A stretch of 64,000 nucleotides of DNA. Origin: Macrothele yani. Lineage: Eukaryota; Arthropoda; Arachnida; Araneae; Macrothelidae. The DNA is taken from positions 73,246,971 to 73,310,970 of the forward strand of contig CM077022.1 in assembly GCA_039090855.1 (NCBI GenBank). Direction: 5' to 3'. Shown here in pieces: positions 33,116 through 43,556 of the stretch (position 1 is its first letter; every line of letters begins with the position of its first letter). The notes under the pieces are model-generated. The model was not told the DNA's origin. It saw nothing but the letters and a program-made list of their open reading frames with translations, and did no database searches. The position numbers and the translations under genes are program-made.

Positions 33116-35684
33116 TCTCAACATTGCTTTAATGGTTCTCTGGGACTTTTACAGAGAAAAATAGGGAAGAACCGGGGCACAGTACAAGAGCAAAAACAGG
33201 GGCATAACACAAATTAAGCAGGACAAATACGTGTCATTAACAGAACAAGTATGATTACAAAGCAGGAACATAGATTATTTGAACGGAGCAAACGTCAATA
33301 TTTGTACATTGAGTAAACTAGGCAGTTCGCAAGGTAAAGATGAGCACACTTGAGACGAGGCGAATTAACATAGGTCATTTATAAGGAAAAAAATGAGCAC
33401 CATTTTTACGGGACGAAGTTTCAAAAGTTGTATTACACTCCATTGCAGGTCATAGGCGGTTCCTGGAATTGATAGCAACAAAACATCCAATCACCAATGG
33501 CATTGGAAAAGGAATTCGGAGAGGTAAAGTCTTTCGGTCGTGGAAAAGGTGAGGGAAATAACCATGGAGAGGGGTGTAACAAAGACATATATCTGTGCAG
33601 TTGTAGGAAGTGCAAATGAGAACGTGGACGTCCATGACAGGGATTGAGAAGAAGGTATTTAGGCCTTGGAAGAGAAGTTTATCGGATCAAAAAGGCAGTG
33701 AACGGAATGAACCAGTCTTCTAGAGCACCGAGGAAGGCAAATGGATCAGCATAATCCTTCGGACTTGGAAAGCCCGGGAGAGAAGGCTGACCAAAAGGCT
33801 GTATAGTAGACATAAGGGCAGAAGCTGATAGTGCAGAAGACATGGAGGACTTTTGTTTTTCCGATGAGATAAACGAAGCCGACGCTTCTTGCGGATAGCA
33901 CCGGCGGAAGTAACACATGGTGGTTGAGCAGGAGAACAAGGCAACTGAGCAGAAGCAGGAGATTGTAGAGATGATGAAGAGGAAGAATCACCGGAGGCAG
34001 CACAAGAAGATGGAGAATTTGATTGCAGAGATGATGTTTCTGGCAGTTGATCAGGAAGTGGGCTGCTGGGCACAAGCGCAGAACCCGTGAGGGAAGAGGC
34101 TTCGAAAAAAATCATGATGAGCAGTAGACTGAGATGGCGATAGCTGAGGCAGAACATCTACAGAATCAAAAGAGGCATCTGGAGACCGATGAACAAGCGT
34201 GTGAAGCGAAGAACACGTGGGGTTACTGCCAGTAGGCGAAGAACACACAGCATCTTGGAGTGGAGGTGCAAAACACGAATTGGGAGGATTAAGTTTGCCA
34301 GAGATGAAGTTCAAGGGCAAAGAGGCAGGCTGAGAAGTAGAAGAAGGCACACACGGAGGCGAAAGAGACCTCCGGAAGGGGATGCTGTAGTTATAGAAGA
34401 AGGTGTGGTCGGAACTGAAGAAACAGGAGACGGTATGAAGGCTTTAGCTGAAGAGGATGGTCGCTGGAAAGAAGAATCAGAAGGGGGGGGGCAGAAGTTC
34501 CGTTGAGGGAGGTCACGAGCTATGATGTCCGGGGACTTTGCAGGTGAAGCAGTGAAAAGCAGAGTAAACATTGATGGCTATCGTGCGAGGACCTAGAAGA
34601 ATCTGGAATTCAGTAGGGCATGAGAAGAGTCAGAAAAGAGGACGAGCACTTGTCGACGAAAACTTAAGAATGGCCGATCACCTCGATTGGTAGGAGCAGA
34701 GGGGAGCGTCCGGACACTTCCAACGACGCGCCCACAAAACGAAAGAAAAGCAAGTAGTAATTCATCACTGACTTCCAGAGGCACAGGATACAAAGTGACA
34801 AGCACAGGACATTGGACAAGCGGTTGGGGAGAGCAAACTCTAGTCCCCAACAGTAATACATGAAGAAAGAACTTGATAAACATATTCAATAGAAGAAAAA
34901 TATACAAGTACTGATTTGGGCTTTCTAGCAAAGGGCGTAATCGCTCCAGCTGGGAGATACGACAACGCAAGCATGTATTTGTGTAACTTGACATTGGGAA
35001 GTGCGGCAAACTTGAAGGCCAGATGAAGAGAATTGGGTATGAACTTACCCAGCTGTGAAGATTCAGCCACGGTAGCAGTGAGAGTTAAGCCATGACGAAC
35101 TATGAAACGATCAAGGCATGACGGGAGTACAGCTGGTAAAGAAGAGCACTTGTCTGAAGTAATCGAAGACCCAGAAGCAGTAGGGGGAGATGCTGGCTTA
35201 AAATCAGAGGGAAGGCATTCATGTGGAGCAATAGCTGGATGTCGAAACGAATGCTGTAGTCCAAGAGTAGTGATCCAAGCCATTGAACGGGCGAAGGCAC
35301 GATGAGGTATAGGTACTAAAAAGTGTATGGCCACAAGCACTAGGAATGAAATCGGCACGCTGGGGAAGGCAGCGTAGTGAACCACTAACGATGGGTGGAG
35401 TACAAAGACGGAAGGCAGACACAGGCAGCAGAAAGTCTTCTATGAGCAGCAAGCAGTTCAGAGCAGAGAGTCAAGGCCAGTCACGATGCGTAAAAAGTAA
35501 ACATGCCCAACGTGATAAATTATGATGGTAAAACAGTAAAATATGCACTTACTAGCTCGGGAAAGTGGTTGAGAAGATATCGCACACTGTTTTGCACGAG
35601 CGAAGCACAAATTTCAGGAGCAACAGGCACTTTAAACAGGCAAACAGGGCGCAAAATGCAAAGCCCTGAAGGGCATGACTAGCG
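33116..35684 (-). mobile_element. Tx1-D: ORF1-only Tx1-like element
   Basis: A 2,569-bp minus-strand insertion flanked by the 14-bp duplication GCCATAAAGCAAGG (33102-33115 and 35685-35698) inside the Tc1 transposase gene. It has a 5' UTR (35684 to about 35490), an ORF1 relic, and a 3' region of about 560 bp ending ATTAAAGCAATGTTGAGA. That end resembles the 3' end of copy B (AATAAAGCGATTTTGAAA). No endonuclease or RT motif is present anywhere. Because both ends and the duplication are present, the lack of ORF2 is a property of the inserted RNA, not later 5' truncation. Confidence 0.85.
33679..35490 (-). pseudogene. ORF1 relic of Tx1-D
   Basis: Minus-strand protein related to ORF1 of Tx1-B. 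LALSYLPAGAITPFARKPKS (about 34960-34900) matches FLPAGAIT in B. PVLVTLYPVPLEVSDE (about 34800) matches the HPVPP/YPVPLEV block of B and A. HCFTCKVPGHH (about 34555-34525) is a decayed CCHC knuckle. RKKRRLRLSHRKNK (about 33890) matches the basic patch. Several frameshifts separate the pieces. The start codon could not be fixed. Confidence 0.75.
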
Positions 35685-36022
35685 GCCATAAAGCAAGGAC
35701 TGTTACGGCGTGTAATTCCGTATCGTGTGTGAACTGGCCAGCACAGAACCCTGATCTTAATCCCATATGGGATGAATTAGAGCGCTGCATAAGAAGTTTG
35801 GAACCAAGGCCTTCTACTAAGCAACAATTACCGACAGCATTATGTACTGAATGGAAGCGCATACCTATCGCTGTGTTCCAAAACCTTGTCGAAAGCATGT
35901 CTCGAAGGGTCAGTGCATGCATTAAGGCCAAAGATGGACCAACACCGTTCTAATGTATGTCAATAAATGGCATGTTTGTGTTTCTCTTCTAGGTGTCCGG
36001 TGACTTTTGTCAGTATAGTGTA

Positions 36023-36776
36023 TATAACTACGAAAAATTAAATTTCCGCCAAACACTCTCTCATTTAAGCATTTAAAAAAATAACCTTCATTTTCAATAA
36101 TTTTAATGGTTCGTGTTTGGTTTTCAAGCCAAAATCGTTATTTCTAGCAACCAGAAGTATCTTGAGTGAATCAAAATTGAAATTCATTAGAGTAGTCTAC
36201 AATAAAAAATAAATAAGCCTTTGTCTGTCTAATTCACGCTGGCGAAGTAAAAAACTAGGAATCTAGAAAACAAAAAGAGAGACATGCTAGCTGTACCTGT
36301 GCAGAAATGTCAAACACATTCCCCCTCGAAGAGAATAGTTGACCCGTCCCTGTCCCAAAAATGTAGGTGTACATTTTCTTGCATTCTTCTGGAGCTCACG
36401 ATCTGTCTTTTTTTTTCTTACTTAGTCTCTTCCATTCATGTTCCAGTGACCTGTTTTCCCTTACAAATAATCGATTAACAATTTTTCTGCAAAATGCTAA
36501 CTGAAATAAAATATAATTTGTCATAACTTTTTGAATATTCAACTGCATATCAATTTTCAGGTAGTTCCGGCCAGATAAATAAATTTATTTTAGTTCTTTC
36601 AGATGAGAGATGTTTTTTTATACTCGGTTTAAATTACGTGCAAGCTTAAGGAGTTGTTGCTGCTATTTACTGTTGCAGCTAGCTGCCCGTACAGTTAGTT
36701 TATAAATATTGCACAATTTCTAGTGAAATGCCTTTTTAAAACAGTTTCGCCATCATTCTTACAGTATATACATGTG
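36023..36776. other. AT-rich spacer, nothing recognised
   Basis: No gene or repeat is supported. Confidence 0.5.
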
Positions 36777-36958
36777 AGCAGGTGCGGATTAGCCCACCGA
36801 GACATTTCCCAGTGGACCACCCGAGAAATGGCCCATTTTGCCGTATTCTTTTGTCTGGATTTTTTGGATCGAATGAATAATTATTCTGGTACTTATGAAT
36901 AATAATAGTTAACTTCCTTTGAGCTTTATTTCTGTCTGAAAAGTTATTTCCTTTACAA

Positions 36959-37005
<47 letters not shown>

Positions 37006-37140
37006 AACGTTTCCTCGTATATATATGTTGGGCATTTTCTCTGAAATGACATAGCGAAATTCTTTTTATTTATGTGAGAAAAGTGTCGCAAGACCAAACA
37101 CTCCGTTATAAGTTAATTAAGCTAAAGTTAACTACAGTTA
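36777..37140 (+). repeat. Left copy of a ~360-bp divergent inverted repeat
   Basis: Phrases shared in order with the reverse complement of 40966-41337: GATTAGCCCA, GACATTTCCC, GTGGACCA, TTAACTTC.TTTGAGCTTT, TTTCTGTCTGAA, AAACGTTTCCT.GTAT, ATATGTTGGGC, and AACTACAGTTAGA near the inner end. This copy contains a (TAAA)n expansion at 36956-37007. Confidence 0.75.
36956..37007. repeat. (TAAA)n microsatellite
   Basis: About 12 tetranucleotide repeats, located where the partner repeat at 41110 has a short A-rich tract. Confidence 0.95.
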
Positions 37141-37164
37141 GAACGTAGACAAAGTTCACTGGCG

Positions 37165-37530
37165 AATATATATCAAATACGTGGAGATAATGTAAATGGA
37201 CGATGTCATCGCTCAGTCCACGTTATTTTATAAACAATGCACAGCTACTGAACGCCCTTTGGATTTATCAGCTATAATACATTAAATAGCTGTTGTGTTA
37301 AATGCCACCAGATGACGACATCTCAGTTGCTGAGACTATCAATACGGATATGTGTAGTCAAATGCTGACTGATAAACCACGCATAGCGCTGAGATTTGTT
37401 GGCATCGTAGCGTAAATGCGATACACTCGAATAGTTGTCGAGAGATCTGGGTTTCGATCCCAGCGGTGTCGAAACACAATTTTTTAGTTGCTATGCGTTG
37501 TTTATAAAATGACGTGGACTGGACTTGGAG
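37165..37530. repeat. Small inverted-repeat element with tRNA-like interior
   Basis: Opposed ends near 37212-37240 (TCCACGTTATTTTATAAACA) and 37488-37517 (its complement with changes) bound about 250 bp. The left flank 37165-37212 is the reverse complement of 2420-2472. The interior ends in GGGTTTCGATCCCAGC (about 37448), a B-box-like sequence. It could be a SINE or a MITE; the pairing with 2377-2472 is clear. Confidence 0.6.
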
Positions 37531-37849
37531 AACAGGGTTATCTCGCCGAAAAGCAAACATTCCATCCAATCTGAGGATGAAATATATGTTGAAAAAGTGA
37601 ACAGCCGACGAAGAGAAGAAAAGCCCAAATGAACAGGACGAATCGAACATGGAACAAAATGAGCACGGACAAAGTGACAGGACACCAGAAAAGTGTAGGC
37701 TAAACTCTCCCTCTTTGAATTTATTTCCTGCTGAAGATGTGCAACCAAAACAACGTTATGACCACCTGGCTAATAAGATGTTAGTCTTCCACGTGTCTCC
37801 AAAACAACTCTTACCCGGCGTGATTGAACGCTACAATATTTCTAAAGGT

Positions 37850-38030
37850 GTTGTGACGTGCCTGCCCCGCAGGACGCACACGACATAAAGGCAGATAGCA
37901 GCAAGAACGAACGTCTGTGTAGCTCAGTTGGTAGAGCGATTTGTTCCGGAATAAGAGGACTCGGGTTCGATTCCCGGCGTGGACCAAAAATGACGGAGAA
38001 ATTTACTTCGTTATAATAGCACCCGATCCT
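37850..38030 (+). repeat. tRNA-like repeat (SINE-4), first copy
   Basis: It contains TAGCTCAGTTGGTAGAGCG (an A box) and GGGTTCGATTCCCGG (a B box) at about 37913-37985. The acceptor-like ends GTCTGTG and CGTGGAC can pair with wobbles, followed by CA. The sequence from GACGTGCCTGCCCCGCAGGA to AAATTTACTTCGTTATA recurs almost unchanged at 38275-38440. It is a tRNA-derived repeat rather than a convincing tRNA gene, because the anticodon arm does not pair properly. Confidence 0.75.
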
Positions 38031-38274
38031 TCACGGATGACCCGGCCGTTAAAGATCTCGTAATGGTGTGATGTTCTTTCCACACCGCGAGATACGAAAA
38101 GTTAAAGAATCCCTTCTTCAGCGCTTCGAAAAATAAATGTGTGTGACGTTGCATTCCGCACACCAGATTGACTGGGAGTTCTCAAGTGCACGTTCTACAG
38201 CGGATGGCTGCCTGCAACGATTCATGGTCACGGCTGACCCGTGGGCCATGCCCCGGCCCTCTTTCGGGGGGGAG

Positions 38275-38442
38275 ATGTGACGTGCCTACCCCGCAGGACG
38301 CACACGACATAAAGGCAGATAGCAGCAAGAACGAACGTCTGTGTAGCTCAGTTGGTAGAGCGACTTGTTCCGGAATAAGTGGACTCGGGTTCGATTTCCG
38401 GCGTGAACCAAAAATGACGGAGAAATTTACTTCGTTATAGTG
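38275..38442 (+). repeat. tRNA-like repeat (SINE-4), second copy
   Basis: Direct duplicate of 37850-38018 at a distance of about 422 bp, including about 55 bp of shared leader before the tRNA-like part. The B-box region reads GGGTTCGATTTCC here. Confidence 0.75.
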
Positions 38443-39170
38443 TCTTGTGGAATCTGGTACCAACACATTACCAGCAGATCCTTTAACTCTTTTAAATTAC
38501 GTGGTTGAGCCGCCGCAGATCAGATTTGCTCCCAGGGGCGGATTGGGTCGATCAAACCAGGCCGGGAAATTTAGTGTTGTGGTCCACTAAAAAATACACT
38601 TACCCACAGCGGTGCACCTATAAATTCTTTCATAAAAAGTTCTGTTGGGTACTAGACGAAAGAGAACCGATGAAATAGACATTGTAAAACGAATTCTCTC
38701 TTCGTTGCGCGGTTCGAGCGTAGTGACCCAATTCACATCCTGTCAGTAGTCAAGGTTCGCCATTCTTATCTATTTTAAACAGTCGATACATGTTGGGGTT
38801 TCTTGGGGCAGGTGTTCACGGTAGGGGTCCCGCTCCTTTCCGTGCGCAGTATCACAACCGGTTGAAACATCATTTGATTGTCGCCTATGGTTATCTGGTG
38901 TTGGGCCTTTAGGGAAGTCAATCTTCAATGGCCTCAATGTCATAGCTGCTGTCCCATGCCATCTATCGTAACCCTGATCAAGGGACCCATACAGATAGCT
39001 ACCTCCCGGGTCAGGAGGAACCCGAAGTCGCGTGGGCAGGAACGTTTGTTTCCCTGAAGTGGGACTGTCTCAGCGAGAGTTCCCACCAGCTACCCCAAAC
39101 GAATTCAGTCGCGAATTAACAACACTCTAATGGTGAAAGGATTTTAAAAATCTGCTTATGACTGATTGCA
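38443..39170. other. Spacer with a partial repeat
   Basis: 38525-38590 resembles the outer end of the inverted repeats at 36777 and 41337 (CAGGGGCGGATTGGG, CCGGGAAATTTAG, GTGGTCCAC). The GC-richer stretch 38790-39110 is not recognised. Confidence 0.4.
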
Positions 39171-40453
39171 TTGGGTTGGTGCGAATGAAATCTCCGGCAC
39201 ACGTGGACGGCGAGAACGGAAAAGTAGGACAACTTACCTAGGCAAAATAATCCCCCTCGGCATCGGCAGATAGTTGCCATCTGTCCGGCAAGGCCATGAT
39301 CCCGGAACGAAAAAAGTCTTTTGGCTGGGACCCGAAGAAGTCATCAACCGCACGTTGAACCTTGCTGTCTGTCGTGAACTGTTTCCCTGACAGGAAATGA
39401 TCCAGGCGACGAAACAGATGATTGTCTGTCGGAGACAAGTCCGGGTAATATGCAGGATGAGGCAGTGCTTCATAGCCCAAGGCACTTAGTGTCAGCATCG
39501 TTCGTTGTGCGACATGAGCGCGATCGTTGTCCGGGAGCAGAAGAACACAAAGTCTGCTGACCAAAACCGGTTGTTTCTGCATTGCAGCAATTTCCGGTGC
39601 ATATGGTGTAATTCAACACAATAACGTTCTGAAGTGATGGTTTGGCCTCTTGCCAAAGAAATTCCGATGAATTATCCCGGATGTGAACCATCAGACAAGG
39701 AGCATCATCTTCTTGGTGTGTAGGGGTGGCTTAGGATGCCATCCAGCAGGCTGTGTCTTGCTTAACCATTGTGCAGATCGTTTCCGATTATCATAAAGGA
39801 CCCACTTCTCGTTGCAGGTGACGATTCGATGCGGTAGAGGTTCCTGTTTATTTCTGGCAAGCAGCGACGTGCAGACTTCCAAATGCCTAGTCTTGTTGGC
39901 AGTTGTCAACTCATGCGACAGCCACATGTCCAGCTTTTTGACCTTATCCAGCGCAGCCAGACGCCAAACAACTGTCGTGTAGTGGACACCTACCTCTGCC
40001 GCTATCTCACGACACGTCATTTGGTGGTCCACTTCAACCACACGTAACAGAACATCGTCAGAAACAGCAACAGGTCATTGACCACGTGCTTCCTTTTTCA
40101 GGTCCGTATCTCCGCTTCGAAACTTCACAAACCATCGACGAATGGCTCGTTCGTTGGCTATAATTCTCCCCAAACCCTTTGTTAGCGTTTCGAGCGGCAA
40201 TTCCTGCAGAATAACTTAGTTTAAATTCATACAGGAGGATATCTCTCAAAACTGGCGTCTTCATGTTTACTTTGCAAGCCACGTAACGTCGAAACAAACC
40301 ACGCCTGAACCTTGTTCTTCCCACACGTGCTAGCTATTTATAGTAACTCTATGACGTAATACCCGCAACACCTGTGGGTGGTTTCATTCCGCTGTAGTGG
40401 GGGCCTGTCTCCACTGCTCGTTTGCGCCGAACATTTCACTCGCACCATCCTAA
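39171..40453 (-). mobile_element. Mariner-like transposon
   Basis: A 1,283-bp element, the standard mariner size. The terminal inverted repeats TTGGGTTGGTGCGAATGAAA and TTAGGATGGTGCGAGTGAAA are about 29 bp with several mismatches. The expected TA target duplication has decayed to CA and TG. The transposase lies on the minus strand. Confidence 0.9.
39238..40264 (-). pseudogene. Mariner transposase (DD34D) relic
   Basis: Starts at ATG 40264 (MKTPVLRDILLYEF) and ends at TAG 39238, about 342 codons, the usual mariner length. The HTH region reads RWFVKF-like near 40130. VTCNEKWVLYDNRKRSAQW (about 39800) carries Asn where the first catalytic Asp is expected. PDNDRAHVAQ (about 39525) and YPDLSPTD (about 39425) keep the second and third Asp, 34 residues apart. 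Frameshifts near 40060 and in 39580-39690 break the gene. Confidence 0.92.
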
Positions 40454-40965
40454 TGGCATAGAACCAGATTATTATTTTCCTTTAAAAAAATTGGTTTTGA
40501 ATGAACATAACAACGGCGATGAAAGAAAAAAAATCACGAGTTTCTTGAAGATCCATTTCCAACTAAACCACTATGAGAGTTGAAATGTGCACGTGCCACA
40601 TAGCAATTTCTTTACGAATTAATTGTTTTATACTTCTTTGGTCACTGATCGCCTACTGCGCAATGGTATACAGTAGATATCCCCTCCTCGAGTATACGTC
40701 TTTTTGAAGTCTACCCATTATTTTGACACATGGACCACCATTCGTTACCCATGAACCAATATTGATAAATCGTTTTTCGTTTAAGATACACGTGGGTGGG
40801 ACAGGGATTTGAGAACATCTCTGCGGGAGAAACACTTTGAACTCTGTGTCAGTCTGTGTATAAGGGGATTGGGATGATGGGCCATCGCAATGAATACAAG
40901 TGTATCCTTCAGGATTACAAAAGGAAGGTAGGGCATACACCTGACCCTGAGCTCCAAGTGCAACG
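40454..40965. other. Spacer, nothing recognised
   Basis: No supported gene. It lies between the mariner and the right copy of the divergent inverted repeat. Confidence 0.45.
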
Positions 40966-41337
40966 ACCTGAATCTAACTGTAGTTAGATATTAGTGTAAT
41001 TAATTTACAACAGCGTACTTGTTCCGGGTGCTCTGTACTTACACAAGAATTTTGATACGTCATATCAGAGACAAAGCCCAACATATAGATACAAGGAAAC
41101 GTTTGAAACTTTTTTTTTAATTAAAAAACTTCAGACAGAAAGAAAGCTCAAATGAAGTTAATGATTGTTATTTACTAATATCAAAAAAGTATTCGCTTTT
41201 TCCTCAAAACCAAGACAAAGATCACCCTACCCCTCAAAAAACAAGAAAAAACAAACAAACCCGAGAAAGTAGGCCATCTTTCAAATGGTCCATCGGGAAA
41301 TGTCCCGGCTTTCCGATGGGCTAATCAACCCCTGGTT
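40966..41337 (-). repeat. Right copy of the ~360-bp divergent inverted repeat
   Basis: Reverse complement of the 36777-37140 repeat, with roughly collinear phrases (see that entry). Its outer end at 41337 interrupts an old Tc1 transposase reading frame just after the NLWFALE segment. Confidence 0.75.
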
Positions 41338-41518
41338 CCAACGCAAACCACAGATTCTCGACTGAATGTACACTATATTGACAAAAATCACGAGACACAC
41401 GTTCAAAAGCAAATTTACGGATCCGCTGCGTTGTTAAGATGCGCGGTACAGCTGCAAACTGTATAAAAACTAGCCTGCAGCTGACCACGATCATATCGCA
41501 CTGTGAGGTTGAGTGAAA

Positions 41519-42770
41519 ATGTCGCTGAACTGACTTTGAGAAAGGAAAGATTGTTGGGTGTTATATTAGTGGGTTGTCCATAAGAGAACCCGAAAGGCAT
41601 TTAAACATACCCAAGTCAACTGTTTTGGATGTACTGAATAAGTGGAAGACACATGGCGTGACTGAAGCAGTAAAACTTACCGGCAGACCGAAGAAAATCA
41701 GTGGTAGAAGACGTCGAAGCCTCAGGAGAGTCGTTACAGCTAATCGACGGAGTTACTGCACAACACCTCACTGTACAGGTGAGTAGAAATGCTGGAACCT
41801 CAGTATGTACACGTACCATTCGCTTCATTCCATGGGTTACTGTGGTTGTGCGGCTACTCATAAGCCTTTCATGTCCACTCGGAATGCCACTCGTCGTTTA
41901 GCATGGTGAAAAGAACATTTATCGTGGACCGTAGATCAATAGAAACGGGTCCTATGGACTGAAGAATCCAGATACACGATCCATCAGTCTACTGGACGTT
42001 TGTGGGTATGGCGGCAACCGGGGTAACGCTATTTACCACAGTGTACTACTGTTCCTACGGTCAAGTTTGGAGCTGGCAGTGTATTCGTGTAGGGGTGTTT
42101 TTCGGGGTATGGTCCCGGCCCATTGGTTATCGTGAACAAACCTGTTAACCAGCACGCCTACCTCGATATTTTGGACAATTATGCCCTACCAACTCTGTGG
42201 CAATACTATGGAACCGAGCCTTGTTGGTACCAGCAGAATAATGCACCGAGCCATAAAGCAAGGACTGTTACGGAGTGGTTTGACGATAATTCCGTATCGT
42301 GTGTGGACTGGCCAACACAGAGCCCTGATGTTAATCCCATATTGGATGAATTAGAGCGCCGCATAAGAAGTTTGGAGCCAAGGTCTACTACTAAGCAACA
42401 GTTAGCGGCAGCATTATGTACTGAATGGAAGCGCATACCTATCGCTGTGTTCCAAAAATTTGTCGAAAGCATGTCTCGTAGGGTAAGTGCGTGCATTGCC
42501 GCCCCGGTGGCGCAGTGGTCTAAGGCGCTGGCCTCTGATCATTCGTCGTAAGGGGTCCGGGTTCGAATCCCGGTCAGGCATGGATGTTGTGTTTGTCTTA
42601 CGGCACTGGCTCTATCCCTTCCCTGGAACCAGTGACCCTAAATTAGGGACGGGCGACTGCTTATAGCCCATTGAGTTGCTCACGGTGGTCGTTAAACCTC
42701 CAATCTAAAAAAAAAAAAAAAAAAAAAAAGTGCGTGCATTAATGCTAAAGGTGGACCAACACCGTTCTAA
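41519..42770 (+). pseudogene. Tc1-like transposase relic, copy 2
   Basis: ATG 41519 is followed by an early frameshift. Then PERHLNIPKSTVLDVLNKW (about 41590), GRPKKISGR (about 41680), RVLWTEESRYTIHQS (about 41948), VNQHAYLDILDNYALPTLW (about 42145), YQQNNAPSHK (about 42228), DWPTQSPDVNPILDELERR (about 42308) and a C-terminus ending KGGPTPF. The first Asp is Glu (EES) and the second is Asn (QNN). The residue 35 after the second acidic position, normally Glu, is Leu. The SINE-1 insertion is at 42498. Confidence 0.9.
42498..42729 (+). mobile_element. SINE-1 copy inside Tc1 copy 2
   Basis: Full-length with intact A and B boxes and a poly(A) tail. The 13-bp duplication AAGTGCGTGCATT lies at 42485-42497 and 42728-42740. 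It disrupts the last codons of the transposase. Confidence 0.95.
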
Positions 42771-42947
42771 TGTACGTCAATAAATGCTACGGTGTGTTTC
42801 TCTTTTAGGTGTCCATTGACTTTCGTCAATATAGTGTATGTTTGGGGAATTTGGAGGGCAATAACTGGAAGTCTTCCACGTGTTACGCGAACCATTGTCG
42901 AACAATCTGGGCAGTGTGGCCTTACTAAAGAATATCGTTACCAAAAA

Positions 42948-43230
42948 TTTTTTTTTTTTTGATTGGAGGTTTTTATATTTTTTTTATTGGTTTATTGGAC
43001 CTGGTGGTACAAAGATATACAGGCAGACATAGACAGGAGACAGAAATTACACAGCAACAGGTACATATCATACATGGTTTACAGCATGCCACATGATCAA
43101 TTTACACAGATATAGCCAGTGTTGGTCATGTAACACATTGTGAACAAGTACACATCAAACATGGGGTTTACAGTATGCTAAAGGACCAATGTACACAGAT
43201 AACCAGTGTTGAACAAGTAACACATTGAGA
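42948..43230. repeat. SINE-1 tail piece and ~80-bp tandem duplication
   Basis: 42948-42975 is the reversed 3' end of a SINE-1 (poly(T) then GATTGGAGGTTT). After it, two diverged copies of an 80-bp unit lie at about 43066-43146 and 43147-43228. Both contain ACATGG..TTTACAG.ATGC and CCAGTGTTG....GTAACACATTG. The origin of this insert is not recognised. Confidence 0.65.
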
Positions 43231-43444
43231 GCCAGTGCCCTAAGGCGTTGGCCTCTGATCATTCGCCCGGAAGGGGTCCGGTTTCTAATCCCGTGAGGCA
43301 TTGATGTTGTGTTTGTCTTACGGCACTGGCTCTCTCCCTTCCCTGGAACCAGTGACCCTAAATTAGGGACGGGCGACTGCTTATAGCCCATTGAGTTGCT
43401 CACGGTGGTCGTTAAACGTCCAATCAAAAAAAAAAAAAAAAAAA
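43231..43444 (+). mobile_element. SINE-1 copy (5' end damaged)
   Basis: The head is shortened (GCCAGTGCCCTAAGGCG) and lacks a good A box. The body and A-rich tail are intact. It is followed at once by an oppositely oriented SINE-1. Confidence 0.88.
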
Positions 43445-43556
43445 GAAAAGAAAGACAAACACAAACATCCATGCCTCATCGGGATTCGAACTAGGACGCC
43501 ACTAGAGCGAATGATCATAAGCCAGCGCTTTAGACCACTGTGCCACCGGGGCCACG
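43445..43556 (-). mobile_element. SINE-1 5' portion, opposite orientation
   Basis: On the minus strand 43556 to 43445 reads the tRNA-like head and start of the body. Its 3' end may be the tail piece at 42948-42975, in which case the SINE was split by later insertions. Confidence 0.8.

Larger units (their letters stand above)
32371..35953 (+). pseudogene. Tc1-like transposase relic, copy 1
   Basis: A DDE transposase broken by stops, frameshifts and Tx1-D. Readable parts: HTH remnant KSTVL..LNKWKTHG (about 32467), RSLRRVVTANRR (about 32570), KEHLSWMVDEWKRVLWAYES (about 32765), LDILDNYALPTLWQYYG (about 33010), YQQDNAPSHK (about 33080), then after Tx1-D PDLNPIWDELERC (about 35750). The first catalytic Asp is Tyr (AYES where DES is usual). 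The second Asp is present. The expected Glu after NPI is missing, as in copy 2. Confidence 0.88.
32224..36020 (+). mobile_element. Tc1-like transposon copy 1, split by Tx1-D
   Basis: Terminal inverted repeats of 29 bp lie at 32224-32252 and 35992-36020, with 2 mismatches, starting CACTATA(T/C)TGACAAAAG. They are flanked by TA at 32222-32223 and 36021-36022. Removing Tx1-D (33116-35684) and one duplicate leaves about 1.2 kb, a usual Tc1 size apart from deletions. A sister copy lies at 41371-42836. Confidence 0.93.
41371..42836 (+). mobile_element. Tc1-like transposon copy 2, carrying a SINE-1
   Basis: Terminal inverted repeats at 41371-41399 and 42808-42836 start CACTATATTGAC and match those of copy 1. 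Flanking TA lies at 41369-41370 and 42837-42838. Without the SINE it is about 1.2 kb. Confidence 0.93.

Noticed and set aside
33720..34157. Separate Ser/Leu-rich minus-strand genes in Tx1-D
   Set aside because: They are overlapping frames of one decayed ORF1 linker; order and the basic patch match ORF1 of Tx1-B.
37913..37987. A functional tRNA (anticodon CCG) at 37.9 kb
   Set aside because: The acceptor and D arms pair, but the anticodon arm does not fold with a 7-nt loop in either copy, and the unit is a duplicated repeat.
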